In this document: piece by piece, positions 22,533 through 31,081 of the stretch
Layout of the letters: every line of letters starts with the position of its first letter
Position numbering within the stretch: position 1 is the first letter of the stretch
Assembly: GCF_003933745.1 (NCBI RefSeq)
Contig: NZ_RSEB01000002.1
Location: 124,001-188,000 of the forward strand
Direction: 5' to 3'
DNA: 64,000 bases
Source of the DNA: Glycomyces terrestris
Lineage (GTDB): Bacteria; Actinomycetota; Actinomycetes; Mycobacteriales; Micromonosporaceae
Made by a program: the position numbers and the translations under genes
The notes under the pieces: generated by a model
The model's database searches: none
What the model saw: only the letters and a program-made list of their open reading frames with translations
Told to the model about the DNA's origin: nothing

Positions 22533-23765
22533 CTACGGGAAGTCAGTGTCGTGACGCCGGAGCATTTCATTATTTGTGTCCTTGAAGTTTGACAGCAATT
22601 CGGAGTGAGACATCCCAGTGACGATGGAGGTCATCTGAAGCAGTTCGTGCCCGACAAGTATGGTCCCCAGCAACAAAGGACGGGCATTGTTGTCATCCTC
22701 TCGAACCATTTCATGAACTACCTCGTTGAAGCGTGGTGTGTCACCACCCTCATGAATCCAAGCGCTTAGAACCTCGATGCCCCTTCTTTGGTACTTTGTT
22801 GTTTCGAGTGAAAGCATAGGCAATCCATCGAATGATGGTGATTGTTCTTCGAACATATTTGGCTCCTCGACTATACCCTCCGCATCGGGCAATTCTATAA
22901 CGGTATCGATGATGTTAGTGGGGATAGGGGTTGGGCTGATTGTGACTCTCCCGTCGGGAAATGACTGATACCTAACTAGCGAGTTTGCTCGGTGGTCCGG
23001 GTCAAGATTCTCCAGTGTTTGCTTTAGTTCCATGGCAGCAGACTTTGCGGAGAGAAAATCGATTTCGATAACTTTTCGCATCAAGGAGTGAACGGACACC
23101 ATGCATTCCCGAACTAGAGGGAATATTTCGATCTCATCTTCCATTGATATTAGGTCTTTCTTGACTACGGCCCCCCATTCTTGAAATTCCTCAAGCAGGG
23201 TTGCCTTTTTCAAGTTGAAAGAAATGGATTCTCGAGCCCCCTCAACGTTATTTGAGGTGTACTTCCTGCCAAGAGTGACATTTCCAAGCGGCAGTCCGCA
23301 ATGAGTAGTGTAGTTTCGAAACTTATACATAAATCTGTATGCAATGTTATTGTCAAATTGGGTCGCAGTGGCTTTCTTGAATGCGAGGAGTTGGCTCGAC
23401 TCTTTACCAAAACGACGTGAATAATAAGTCAACTCGTGATCTACGAATATTCGGACGCTGTTGAGCCAATTCATGAGCGAATTCATGTACTGGAATGCCG
23501 ACTCTTGACTATTCAAATTCCTTCGTGCAATCGGATTCTGATAGAGATTTCCAAGGAAGCTGTCAAGGGCGTGCAATTTTCCGTAGTTATTGACAGTGCT
23601 CTTATACATGTGGCGCAAGTCAATCCGAGTAAACAGTGAAAATCTATCCTTTAGGTGGATGTATTGGGTTTCGGTAACTTCCTTGACCCCCGACAATTGG
23701 TGCGAGCCATCCGAAGTGGTTGAAAAATGGGCCAGATTGAAGCCAACTCGTGTCGCATCTTCCAT
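22533..23765 (-). CDS. HEPN-like protein with R-x4-H motif, AT-rich
   Basis: 410 residues, rich in Asn, Lys, Ile and Ser, and AT-rich, so clearly foreign to this genome. Residues 144-160 (RFMYKFRNYTTHCGLPL) contain Arg150-x4-His155, the R-x(4-6)-H signature of HEPN ribonucleases, in a long helix followed by a Gly-Leu-Pro turn. No other domain is recognised. HEPN proteins are common toxins and abortive-infection RNases. Placement next to an FRG gene supports a defence role, but HEPN membership is motif-based inference. Confidence 0.65.
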   Translation of the reverse strand: MEDATRVGFNLAHFSTTSDGSHQLSGVKEVTETQYIHLKDRFSLFTRIDLRHMYKSTVNNYGKLHALDSFLGNLYQNPIARRNLNSQESAFQYMNSLMNWLNSVRIFVDHELTYYSRRFGKESSQLLAFKKATATQFDNNIAYRFMYKFRNYTTHCGLPLGNVTLGRKYTSNNVEGARESISFNLKKATLLEEFQEWGAVVKKDLISMEDEIEIFPLVRECMVSVHSLMRKVIEIDFLSAKSAAMELKQTLENLDPDHRANSLVRYQSFPDGRVTISPTPIPTNIIDTVIELPDAEGIVEEPNMFEEQSPSFDGLPMLSLETTKYQRRGIEVLSAWIHEGGDTPRFNEVVHEMVREDDNNARPLLLGTILVGHELLQMTSIVTGMSHSELLSNFKDTNNEMLRRHDTDFP

Positions 23766-24206
23766 ACGGGTACGATACTGGTATCTTGGGATGTTGTAAA
23801 CCCAATCTTGATCAAGCTGGCCGACTCAGCACGCAATTTCCGTCCCTGGGCTGTCGGTTCATTCATGAGTTCAAGTGTGGCTCTTTCCCGCGATGTCTTA
23901 AGGAGTGGGGGATGTGAGCCGCAGTTCTGGTCACGTGTATTCACCAAGATTGCCGTGACATGGAGCCTTTTGTCGGATTCGATCTTGTTGATTCAGGGTC
24001 AATGTGCAGGGCGTCGCGAGCCCGGTGGTGGGCGCGAGCCGGTACTGAGAAAAGTGTTTCGCTGGGACTATGTATTCGGGTTTCTGAAGCCTGCTTGGTT
24101 ACTGGGGTTGAGCTGCGCGAATGTGGATTTTTGCCGGGTGGGTCATTGGTGGGGGTCGTGCGAGGGGTTGGGCGGGGGCCGACCTTGTGGGGGTGGCCCC
24201 CGTGGG
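23766..24206. other. 441-bp intergenic stretch in the island
   Basis: Mixed composition: AT-rich on the left, GC-rich on the right. It contains a short direct repeat GGCGCGAGCC/GTCGCGAGCC near 24015-24042 and, at its right end, a terminator hairpin. The only open frames are low-complexity antisense ones, and I see no gene. Confidence 0.5.
24173..24202 (-). terminator. Hairpin terminator of the replication-relaxation gene
   Basis: CGGGGGCC (24173-24180) pairs with GGCCCCCG (24195-24202) around a 14-base loop, just past the stop codon at 24207 on the minus strand. Confidence 0.6.
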
Positions 24207-25103
24207 TCAGATTTCGGTTCTTTGGTTTCTGATCTCCTGGACTATGGCTGGGAGTTCGGCCAGGCTGTGGGTGGTTGTTCGGCCGAGGATGTGCCAGTGG
24301 GGGTTGGTGATGGCGTCTCGGAAGGTTTCTGGGTTGGTGCAGGTGCGTTCGTTGGCGCTGGAGGCACACACTGCGACGGTGAGTCTTGGGCTTCTCCAGG
24401 CGATTGATTCGTCCTTCCAGGTCTTGGTGGCGATGGGCAGGAAGTTTCGGAGGCGGCGCTCGCTTGGGAGCTCTATCAGGAGGACGGAGGCTTTTTCGGC
24501 TGGTCTGCGGCTGTCTCGCTCCTTGTAGCCGTTGATTTTGTGGGCGAGGTAGGCGAGGGTTTCGGTGCCGCGGTCGTGTTCGAGCCAGAAGCGGAGGGTG
24601 GTTCCGTCGGCCCAGGTGATGTCACCTTGGGCGTCGGGGACGATTCCGGTGATCCAGAGTTCTTCGTTGAGCCTGCGAACGCGGACGTCGGTGTGGTTTC
24701 GGGCGGAGAGATGCAGGCGGCTGAAGAAGGCGTTGATGCCTTCTGTGTGCGGGCGGTTGCGGGAGAGGAACTGGTGTTGGGCAGCGTGCGTGCCCGCTAG
24801 TTTCGTCGGCGGTTTGTCGCCGCGGATCAGGGCGAGGATGCATTGGCCTCTCCAAGCGAGGACATAGCGGTACGCCTTGCTTTCGGGGCTTCGCCAGCGC
24901 TCCAGGAGCCCGAGTTCGTGGAGGGTGAGGAGTCGGGCTCCTGCTTGGTGGCGTGAGGGGAAGAACTGGGCTTCGATCATGCCGGCGGTCATGATCTTGT
25001 ACTTCTCCAGGGATTCGAGGATGTCGAAGTCTCGGCTGGTCAGGCGGTTGGTTATCTCGTTGAAGTCGCCTGTGTTCGTGCCTGGGATTCGCTTCGCGCA
25101 CAT
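24207..25103 (-). CDS. Replication-relaxation family protein
   Basis: 298 residues. The N-terminal winged-helix region (TSRDFDILESLEKYKIMTAGMIEAQFFPSRHQAGARLLTLHELGLLERWR) and a nuclease-like second half with WLEHDRGTETLAYLAHKINGY match the replication-relaxation family of actinobacterial plasmids and integrative elements. The acidic DRGTE segment may correspond to a restriction-endonuclease-like core. In intact elements this gene accompanies replication and conjugation genes; here none are present, so the island is a decayed or reduced element. Confidence 0.8.
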   Translation of the reverse strand: MCAKRIPGTNTGDFNEITNRLTSRDFDILESLEKYKIMTAGMIEAQFFPSRHQAGARLLTLHELGLLERWRSPESKAYRYVLAWRGQCILALIRGDKPPTKLAGTHAAQHQFLSRNRPHTEGINAFFSRLHLSARNHTDVRVRRLNEELWITGIVPDAQGDITWADGTTLRFWLEHDRGTETLAYLAHKINGYKERDSRRPAEKASVLLIELPSERRLRNFLPIATKTWKDESIAWRSPRLTVAVCASSANERTCTNPETFRDAITNPHWHILGRTTTHSLAELPAIVQEIRNQRTEI

Positions 25104-25200
25104 TTGGAGCTACCGCCTCTCGTTACGGGTGGCGGGTGCGGTGAGGCGTTTATGCAGGGCTTGTACCTGGGGTAGGGCGTGCCTGTACGTCTCCAACAGG

Positions 25201-25208
25201 CCAGCCAA
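25201..25208. other. Right att-like sequence
   Basis: CCAGCCAA repeats the end of tRNA-Gln (15106-15113). It is followed by the same homologous sequence, including a terminator hairpin, as on the left. No complete second tRNA copy is present. It probably marks the junction between the 10-kb element and an older related one. Confidence 0.55.
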
Positions 25209-25229
25209 ATTTGCTTCATCAAACAAGCA

Positions 25230-25255
25230 GGCCCGCTGAGCGGGCCTTTTGTTTT
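25230..25255 (+). terminator. Terminator copy associated with the right att-like site
   Basis: GGCCCGC (25230-25236) and GCGGGCC (25240-25246) form a stem around TGA, followed by TTTTGTTTT. It is the homologue of the terminator after tRNA-Gln. Confidence 0.75.
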
Positions 25256-25421
25256 ACCCCCCACCCGTTCGCCGCGTCGCGGATATCAGCGGTTCCAGTA
25301 TCTCCGTCACTTGGTTACCGACCACCTTCGGCACCCGGTCCCCCTCCTCCACGGTCACGTAGAGCCGCCCGAAGAACCCGAGATGCACGGCCCGATGCTG
25401 CGCTTCGGCCCGGAGGAATCG
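25254..25421 (-). pseudogene. Eroded C-terminal remnant of a second serine integrase
   Basis: Translation on the minus strand gives EAQHRAVHLGFFGRLYVTV and KVVGNQVTEILEPLISA, closely matching the C-terminal part of the integrase at 14859-16730 (EAQHRAVHLGFFGRLYVTV, KVVGNQVAELLEPLVSA). The catalytic domain, zinc ribbon and coiled coil are absent. This indicates a second, older related element at the same site. Confidence 0.85.
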
Positions 25422-25525
25422 ATGCCACCGCCTCGCCAGCCCTAGAAGTGCATCTGAAAATCCGAGAACCAGGCAAATCAGGGAAGACACTCGACAGTCT
25501 GGACGGATACGCTCAGGCCGTGCGA

Positions 25526-26158
25526 ATGGTCTACGTCATCACCCATCCGGAAGCGGCCCATCATGTCGAGGGATTGGTGGGCGGGTGGTACGACTCGCGG
25601 CTGACGCAGGCTGGTGCCGCAGCGGCACAGGCCATCGGCGAGGCTCTTAGGGAGGTGGTGCCTGAAGGAGCCGAGGTTGAGCTGATCTCCTCGGATCTAC
25701 AGCGCACCGCTCAGACCGCAGAGGTGATCGCAGGGCGCTTCGGCATTAGACCGGTTTTCGACCCCAGATTGCGGGAGAAGTCGTTCGGGGAAGTCGAAGG
25801 GAAGCCGCGTGAGGCGTGGAACCGGCTGTTCTCCCCGCCGCCGCTTGCGGGCGATCGGATGGGCCATATCGAGATTCCAGGCGCTGAATCCAAATTCGCG
25901 CTCGCCCAGCGGATCTACGCTGCATTGGACGAGATCCTCCAAAGTCCGTGCGAGCACCAGATCGTGGTGACCCACGGCTTCGCGTTCACGTACTTGGTGG
26001 CCGCCTGGATCAAGATGCCGATCGACTCGCTCGGCCATGTCGTCTTCAAGGTGCCGTCCGGGAGCATCACCACGCTGCACGAGGACGACCTCTACCGCGG
26101 CCGCATGGTCCTTCGGATGGGGGCTACCGATCATCTCGTGGACGTTTTACCTGGTTGA
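25526..26158 (+). CDS. Histidine phosphatase family protein
   Basis: 210 residues from ATG 25526; a GTG two codons upstream is possible. The usual RHG motif reads THP (VYVITHPEAAHHVEG), keeping the catalytic His but not the preceding Arg. The rest of the fold is clear: DSRLTQAGAAAAQAIGEAL, SSDLQRTAQTAEVIAGRFG, the Glu of LREKSFGEVEGKPREAW, and the second His in VVTHGFAFTYLVAAWI. It likely acts on a small phosphorylated substrate. It begins about 100 bp after the integrase remnant and may belong to the older island. Confidence 0.85.
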   Translation: MVYVITHPEAAHHVEGLVGGWYDSRLTQAGAAAAQAIGEALREVVPEGAEVELISSDLQRTAQTAEVIAGRFGIRPVFDPRLREKSFGEVEGKPREAWNRLFSPPPLAGDRMGHIEIPGAESKFALAQRIYAALDEILQSPCEHQIVVTHGFAFTYLVAAWIKMPIDSLGHVVFKVPSGSITTLHEDDLYRGRMVLRMGATDHLVDVLPG

Positions 26159-26628
26159 CTGCTATTGGGATGTGCGGGGAGGGCAGAGTGGGATCAGGAC
26201 TTGGTTGCTCGTGCTGGACGGCAGTCGCCATTTGATTTCCCTTTCGGGAACGAGACTCGGTTCGATTACTGGAGAGACCGGCTTTCGGAACGCGCATGAC
26301 GCGGCAGACGTGAATGTCACTCGAACGTGGCGATAGCCCGATCGGGAGCGCGGGGGCCGGTACTCGGGGCTCGTCCGCCGCGTTGAAGGAGCAAATCCGT
26401 GATCATGGCAGTTCTTCAGGCTTGCCGCGTCCATCTCAGTAGGCTGGTTCCGAAACATCGGTGACGCTGCCTTGTCGGGGATCCGACAATTGATGGAGCG
26501 AGGGTTGCAGGAGCGGGATAATATCTCGATCGCCGTGGGAGGCAAGGCACGCATCTGCCTGAACTCGTTCGATTCTCAAAAGGGAAAATTCGATCCCCCA
26601 TCTCTGCATTGCGTCTTTTGAACTGGCT
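26159..26628. other. 470-bp gap before the STAND pair
   Basis: No gene supported by domain content, start context or composition was found. Short open frames on either strand are Ser/Arg-rich and unconvincing. The region presumably contains the promoter of the following two-gene operon, but I cannot point to it. Confidence 0.45.
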
Positions 26629-27138
26629 TTGCTGATCGAACCCCGCTTCACCGATACTGCGAGGACTCCGTTGGAAATTGAGAAACTTGCTGAAGACGCA
26701 GCGTCGCTGCTGATATCGAATGCCACGACCGATCTCTGGTCGGTACTCCGAGACCGAGTTCCAAGGCTGCTCAGCCGGTCGAACCCGCTGCGCAGGACCC
26801 GGCTTGAGCGCGAACTCGACGAACTTCGCGAGGCGGTCGCGAACTTGTCTGACGGCCGGTCGGCCCCGAAGAGTCCGGCTTATTTCGCAGGACTGTGGCA
26901 GGCGCGGGTCATAGGCGCACTGGAGGACGATCCCGAGGCCGCGCGCGAGCTGGCGTCATTTCTCGAACGGCACGGCAGTGCGCGCTCGGATTCCAATGCC
27001 GGTGTTCTCATCAGGGACGTTCAGGCATCCGGGAACGCCGTGCAGATCATCGTCGGGAACGGCGGACTCACCATTGGCGGCATCGCAGAACGAGCCGTCT
27101 CCGCGTCGTCGACCACCACCGGGACGGGTGCCAGATGA
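26629..27138 (+). CDS. Small helical protein coupled to a STAND NTPase
   Basis: 169 residues from a TTG at 26629; the start is uncertain. Residues 15-130 are helical and charged (LEIEKLAEDAASLLIS, RRTRLERELDELREAVANL, FAGLWQARVIGALEDDPEAARELASFLERHG). The C-terminus is a Gly/Asn-rich beta segment (VQASGNAVQIIVGNGGLTIGG). A similar beta motif occurs near the N-terminus of the following NTPase (QYVVGEGSMTVQA). The stop overlaps the NTPase ATG, so the two are translated together. It is a probable sensor, adaptor or effector partner; no catalytic motif is visible. Confidence 0.65.
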   Translation: MLIEPRFTDTARTPLEIEKLAEDAASLLISNATTDLWSVLRDRVPRLLSRSNPLRRTRLERELDELREAVANLSDGRSAPKSPAYFAGLWQARVIGALEDDPEAARELASFLERHGSARSDSNAGVLIRDVQASGNAVQIIVGNGGLTIGGIAERAVSASSTTTGTGAR

Positions 27139-29414
27139 ACGACTTCGAGTCAGGGAGCCGTGATCCTGGAGATTCCGTTCTCCTCTCCCGCTTGAGAGCC
27201 GACGGAAGCGCGAGTCAGTACGTGGTCGGTGAGGGCTCCATGACAGTGCAGGCTTCGCCCCTCCGATCGCCGATACCGGTGCCGCGGCAACTTCCCATGG
27301 ATGTCACTGCGTTCACCGGCCGCGAACGCGAACTGCAGGTGCTCGATCGCATCCTCGACACGAGCTTGAACGGCCCGAGCTTCGCCAACGCGGTGATCAG
27401 CGGGCCGGGTGGCGTGGGCAAGACCGGTCTCGCAGTGCACTGGGCCCACCGGGTTCGGGACCGGTTCACCGACGGCGAGCTCTATATCGACCTGCACGGT
27501 TACAGTCCCGAGCGGCCCCTCGACCCCATGGACGCGCTGGCGCAGCTTCTCGATAGCTTCGGGCTCTCTGACAACGAACTGCCCCAGCGGCTCTCGGAGC
27601 GTGCGGCCCGCTATCGCAGTCTGATCTACGGGCGGCGGATGCTCCTCGTGCTGGACAACGCCTCCTCGAATGAACAGATCCGGGAACTCCTCCCAGGCTC
27701 GGCGACCTGCGCCGTCGTCATCACCAGTCGCGACCGGCTCGACAGCTTCACGGCCCGATACGGCGGGGTCAGCCTCTCGCTGGACGTGCTGCGGCGAGAG
27801 GATTCGGTGAATCTTCTCGGTGGACTCATCGGCGGCCGTGTGGGGGACGACCGCGCGGCATCCGAGGAGATGGCCGAATCCTGCGGACACCACGCACTCG
27901 CGCTGCGCATCGCCGCCACGATCGCGATCACCCGTCCTGACGCCTCGATCTCCGCACTCGTGGAGGATCTGCGGCGCGGGCGGAGCGAACTCGACTCGCT
28001 CGCGATCGGCGACGATCCGCATACCGATCTCCGGGCGGTGTTCTCCTGGTCGCTCCGCAACCTGAGCGCCGAGGTGCGGCGCGCGTTCGTGCTCATCGGC
28101 CTCTTCCCGATCAACGTGCTGGACCTCTTCGGGCTGGCGGCGCTCTGGGGCACCACCATGGACGAGGCCCGGGAGTTGTCGGAAGTCCTGATTCGCGCCC
28201 ATCTGCTGTCGCGGGCCCAAGGAAGCCGCTATGCGATGCACGACCTGCTCCGGTCCTACGCGCACGAGCTCGCCGAGGAGGAACTCGCTTCGACTGAGCG
28301 CGGCAGTGCGGTGGAACGCCTCCTGGACTTCCATGCCGCCGCCGCCTCACGCGCGATGGACGTGTTCCACCCGATGGAGCAGGCGCTGCGTCCCGATCCC
28401 CCGCAGTTCGCGGGCCCGGTGCCGGAGTTCGGAAGCCAGGAAGCGGCGCTCTCCTGGCTGAATGCTGAGCGGGTGAACTTGCTCGCCGCCGCACTGTGGG
28501 CAGCCGACCACGACCAGTTCCACCACACCAGTCGAATGGCGTTCACGATCTTCAGGTATCTCGACATGTGCGGCAACCTGTATCACAACGAGCGACTGCA
28601 GTCCGCCGCCATCCGCGTGCCTCATCCGGTGCAGCGGGGCAGGGCCTTTGAGTACCTCAGCGTGGTGCAGGTGCGCACGGCCCGGTACGAGCAGGCCATC
28701 GAAGGATCCCGGCAGGCCATCCAGCTCGCCCGCGAAGCCGGTGACATCGCGCTCGAGGCGGCGTGTCTCGCCAACCTCGGCGCCTACTACAGCTGGACAG
28801 GCCGCTTCGAAGACGGCCTCGAGTGCTTGGAGCGCGCACTGAGGTTGATCCTCAAGACCGGCCTCGCCTCTGAGATTGCGCGGATCCGCAATCTGACGGG
28901 CAAGGCCCTTCTCGAGCTCGGGCGGTACGAGGAAGCAGAAGAGCAGCTCACTATCGCCCTCGACATGTACAGGGCCGGTGAGTCACCGTACTTCGAAGCG
29001 GTCGTCAACTACAGGTTCGGGCTCCTGCGTCTCAGGTCCGGTGACCCTGGCGCAGCCTTGAAGTCGTTCGAGTTCAGCAGGCAGGTGTTCACCGCGATGA
29101 ACAATCGCAGCCAGGTTCCGGGAGTAATCAACGACATCGCAAACGCCCATCGAGATCAGGAGGAATTCGAACTCGCAACGGAACGGCATTTCGAGGCCTT
29201 GTCCATGGCCCGCGAGTTCGCCGTTCTCGACAGCGAACTCATCATCCTGAACGACCTCGCCCTGACCCTCAGGGCTGACGGCCGATTGGAGGAGGCACTC
29301 CAGCACCACCAACTGGCGCTGGGGCTCGCCCGCCAGAGCGGGCACCCGCTGGTACTGCAGCGAGCCAAGGACGGCCTGAACGCACTCGCAGCGGAGGTCT
29401 CATCCGACCGGTGA
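27135..29414 (+). CDS. STAND NTPase: NB-ARC domain with C-terminal TPRs
   Basis: 759 residues. Walker A is GPGGVGKT at 90-97, Walker B LLVLDN at 170-175, the sensor Arg lies in VVITSRDR, and MHD is at 368-370 (YAMHDLLRSYAHELA). These define an intact NB-ARC switch ATPase like that of AfsR, but without an N-terminal DNA-binding domain. From about residue 480 onward there are TPR-like repeats (YEQAIEGSRQAIQLAREAGD, YEEAEEQLTIALDMYRAGE). Residues 28-40 carry a short beta motif also seen in the upstream partner. Such two-gene STAND systems often act in phage defence or programmed death. That role is inference. Confidence 0.9.
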   Translation: MNDFESGSRDPGDSVLLSRLRADGSASQYVVGEGSMTVQASPLRSPIPVPRQLPMDVTAFTGRERELQVLDRILDTSLNGPSFANAVISGPGGVGKTGLAVHWAHRVRDRFTDGELYIDLHGYSPERPLDPMDALAQLLDSFGLSDNELPQRLSERAARYRSLIYGRRMLLVLDNASSNEQIRELLPGSATCAVVITSRDRLDSFTARYGGVSLSLDVLRREDSVNLLGGLIGGRVGDDRAASEEMAESCGHHALALRIAATIAITRPDASISALVEDLRRGRSELDSLAIGDDPHTDLRAVFSWSLRNLSAEVRRAFVLIGLFPINVLDLFGLAALWGTTMDEARELSEVLIRAHLLSRAQGSRYAMHDLLRSYAHELAEEELASTERGSAVERLLDFHAAAASRAMDVFHPMEQALRPDPPQFAGPVPEFGSQEAALSWLNAERVNLLAAALWAADHDQFHHTSRMAFTIFRYLDMCGNLYHNERLQSAAIRVPHPVQRGRAFEYLSVVQVRTARYEQAIEGSRQAIQLAREAGDIALEAACLANLGAYYSWTGRFEDGLECLERALRLILKTGLASEIARIRNLTGKALLELGRYEEAEEQLTIALDMYRAGESPYFEAVVNYRFGLLRLRSGDPGAALKSFEFSRQVFTAMNNRSQVPGVINDIANAHRDQEEFELATERHFEALSMAREFAVLDSELIILNDLALTLRADGRLEEALQHHQLALGLARQSGHPLVLQRAKDGLNALAAEVSSDR

Positions 29415-29424
29415 CAGGGTGCGG

Positions 29425-29459
29425 TTCGGCGTTGCAACCAGGCCGGTTGCAACGCCGAA
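29425..29459 (+). terminator. Strong hairpin terminator after the STAND gene
   Basis: TTCGGCGTTGCAACC (29425-29439) and GGTTGCAACGCCGAA (29445-29459) form a perfect 15-bp stem with an AGGCC loop, starting 10 bases after the stop codon. No T tract follows. Confidence 0.85.
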
Positions 29460-29475
29460 GGTGTTCTCTAGACGA

Positions 29476-29510
29476 GGGGCTCGCCCGAAGCCGCGCAGCG
29501 AGCGAGCCCC
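29476..29510. terminator. Second hairpin, probably terminating the convergent hydrolase gene
   Basis: GGGGCTCGC (29476-29484) pairs with GCGAGCCCC (29502-29510), with a 17-base loop. It is 20 bp past the stop of the minus-strand hydrolase gene. Confidence 0.7.
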
Positions 29511-29530
29511 GCCCGGTCCTGAGGAGCGGG

Positions 29531-30952
29531 TCAGGCTGCCAGGCCCCAGTAGGCGCTCCAGGGGAGTAGGAGGGCGGCTCCGGCGAGGAGGGTGGTGAAG
29601 CGGAGTTTTGCGCTGGGGGTGATTCGGGTGCGGCGGCGGTAGAGGTGGATGGTGAGGGCGATCGCGGCGAGGGCCAGCGTTGCTGCGGCGGCTTGGAGGA
29701 GCAGCCAGGGCAGGGGGCGGCCGGCGATGACCGGGCCGAGGAGGGCTTGGGCTCCGGTCATGAGGGTCCAGCTGATGTAGGCGGTCGTCAGGAGGGGGAG
29801 GAGCAGGCCGATCGTGGCGACGGTGCGGGAGGACCAGGTGGCGGCGAGCGGTTCGCGGCCCCGGAGGCGGCGGATGAGGGCTGCGGCGGGGTAGGCGAGG
29901 AACAGGATCGTGAACAGGCCCAGGGAGACGAGCAGGGCGTTCGCCGTGCCGAACCAGGGCGGGGACGGCACCGGGGTCGGTTCGACGGCCGTGGCCGGGA
30001 TCGGGTCGACCGTGATCGCGGACGCGCCCGCGGCGAGGCCGTGGATCCAGGTCGTGACGGTGTCGACGTAGCCGCCGGGGCTGCGGTCGATCGCGTTGCG
30101 GTCGTAGCCTTCGGGCTTGGTGCCGTCGACGGTCGGCACCATGCGGTGGTCGACGCCCGGGATCAGCCGCAGCGCGTAGTTCGGGTTGCCGCCCGCGTCG
30201 AGGGCGTCCCGGTAGCGCTCCATTGTCGGGCCGGCCGGGGTGTTCAGGTCGAACTCGGCGAAGACGCCGAGGAACGGCCGGTCGAGTTCGGCGAGCGGCG
30301 GGAGCGGGTCGTAGCCGGCGAGGCGGAACAGGCCGTCGGCGACGAGCGCCGCGATGAAGCGCTCGCCGAGCCGTGCGGCGAGCCGGTCGCTCACGCCCTG
30401 GCGCGCCAGTTCGCTGCGGTTCATCCACCCCTGGGTGTCCTCGGGGGTGAGCGCGCTGCCGCCGGAGGCGATCACGAACGCCGCCGCGTCGGAGCGCGCC
30501 GACGCCTCGATCACCGTCCACGCGCCTTCGCTGTGCCCGTGCAACCCGACGAGGGCGGGGTCCGCTTCGGGCCGCTCGCGCAAAGCCTCGACGGCGGCGT
30601 TCGCGTCGTCGGCCAGGTCCTCGATCGAGCCGTCGAACTGCGAGTAGCCGTCCGCGGGGCCGCGCTTGTCGTAGATCATCGCGACGATCCCCGCTTCGGC
30701 GAACGCCTCCGCGTTCGCCCGGTGCCGGTCCCGGTCGGGCCCCGGCCCGGCGCCGGCCACCAGGACCACGCCCGGGAGCCCTTGGGCCCCTTCGGGAGCG
30801 ATCAGGGTCGCGCCGATCTCGCGGTCGCCGCTGCGGAACGTCACCTCCGTCTCGACCAGGGCCGGCGACTGCGCCGCGGCCGGCGCGGGCGGCGCCAGCG
30901 CGAGCGCGGCGGCGGCCAGGAGCCCGGCCGCCATGGTGCTGAGCGGTGTCAT
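29531..30952 (-). CDS. Exported alpha/beta hydrolase with C-terminal membrane domain
   Basis: 473 residues. A signal peptide ends near AAAQS (residue 28). The alpha/beta-hydrolase domain (about 35-310) has the nucleophile elbow GLHGHSEGAW, the YDKRGPADGYS segment typical of acyl-peptidase/esterase relatives, and a final His in PGVDHRMVPT. A linker is followed by about four transmembrane helices (from FGTANALLVSLGLFTILFLA to TLLAGAALLLPWSAYWGLA). The catalytic domain is therefore tethered outside the membrane. The substrate is unknown. It is convergent with the STAND gene. Confidence 0.85.
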   Translation of the reverse strand: MTPLSTMAAGLLAAAALALAPPAPAAAQSPALVETEVTFRSGDREIGATLIAPEGAQGLPGVVLVAGAGPGPDRDRHRANAEAFAEAGIVAMIYDKRGPADGYSQFDGSIEDLADDANAAVEALRERPEADPALVGLHGHSEGAWTVIEASARSDAAAFVIASGGSALTPEDTQGWMNRSELARQGVSDRLAARLGERFIAALVADGLFRLAGYDPLPPLAELDRPFLGVFAEFDLNTPAGPTMERYRDALDAGGNPNYALRLIPGVDHRMVPTVDGTKPEGYDRNAIDRSPGGYVDTVTTWIHGLAAGASAITVDPIPATAVEPTPVPSPPWFGTANALLVSLGLFTILFLAYPAAALIRRLRGREPLAATWSSRTVATIGLLLPLLTTAYISWTLMTGAQALLGPVIAGRPLPWLLLQAAAATLALAAIALTIHLYRRRTRITPSAKLRFTTLLAGAALLLPWSAYWGLAA

Positions 30953-31081
30953 GTCGTACGCCTTCCGGAGAGGGGGTTTCCTGAACCCTCAACGTAGGAA
31001 GCGGAAGCGGTTGCCCGGAATCATGCTGGCGCCCCTCTCCGACCGGGGGCCCACCCCACCCCGCGGCCGCGCTGGCAGAAT

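Noticed and set aside
23941-24369. Possible 142-residue minus-strand protein
   Set aside because: His/Pro/Arg-rich low-complexity translation overlapping the replication-relaxation gene in another frame.
26162-26554. Possible minus-strand gene before the STAND pair
   Set aside because: No domain, no ribosome site and no similarity to a known fold; left as an unassigned gap.
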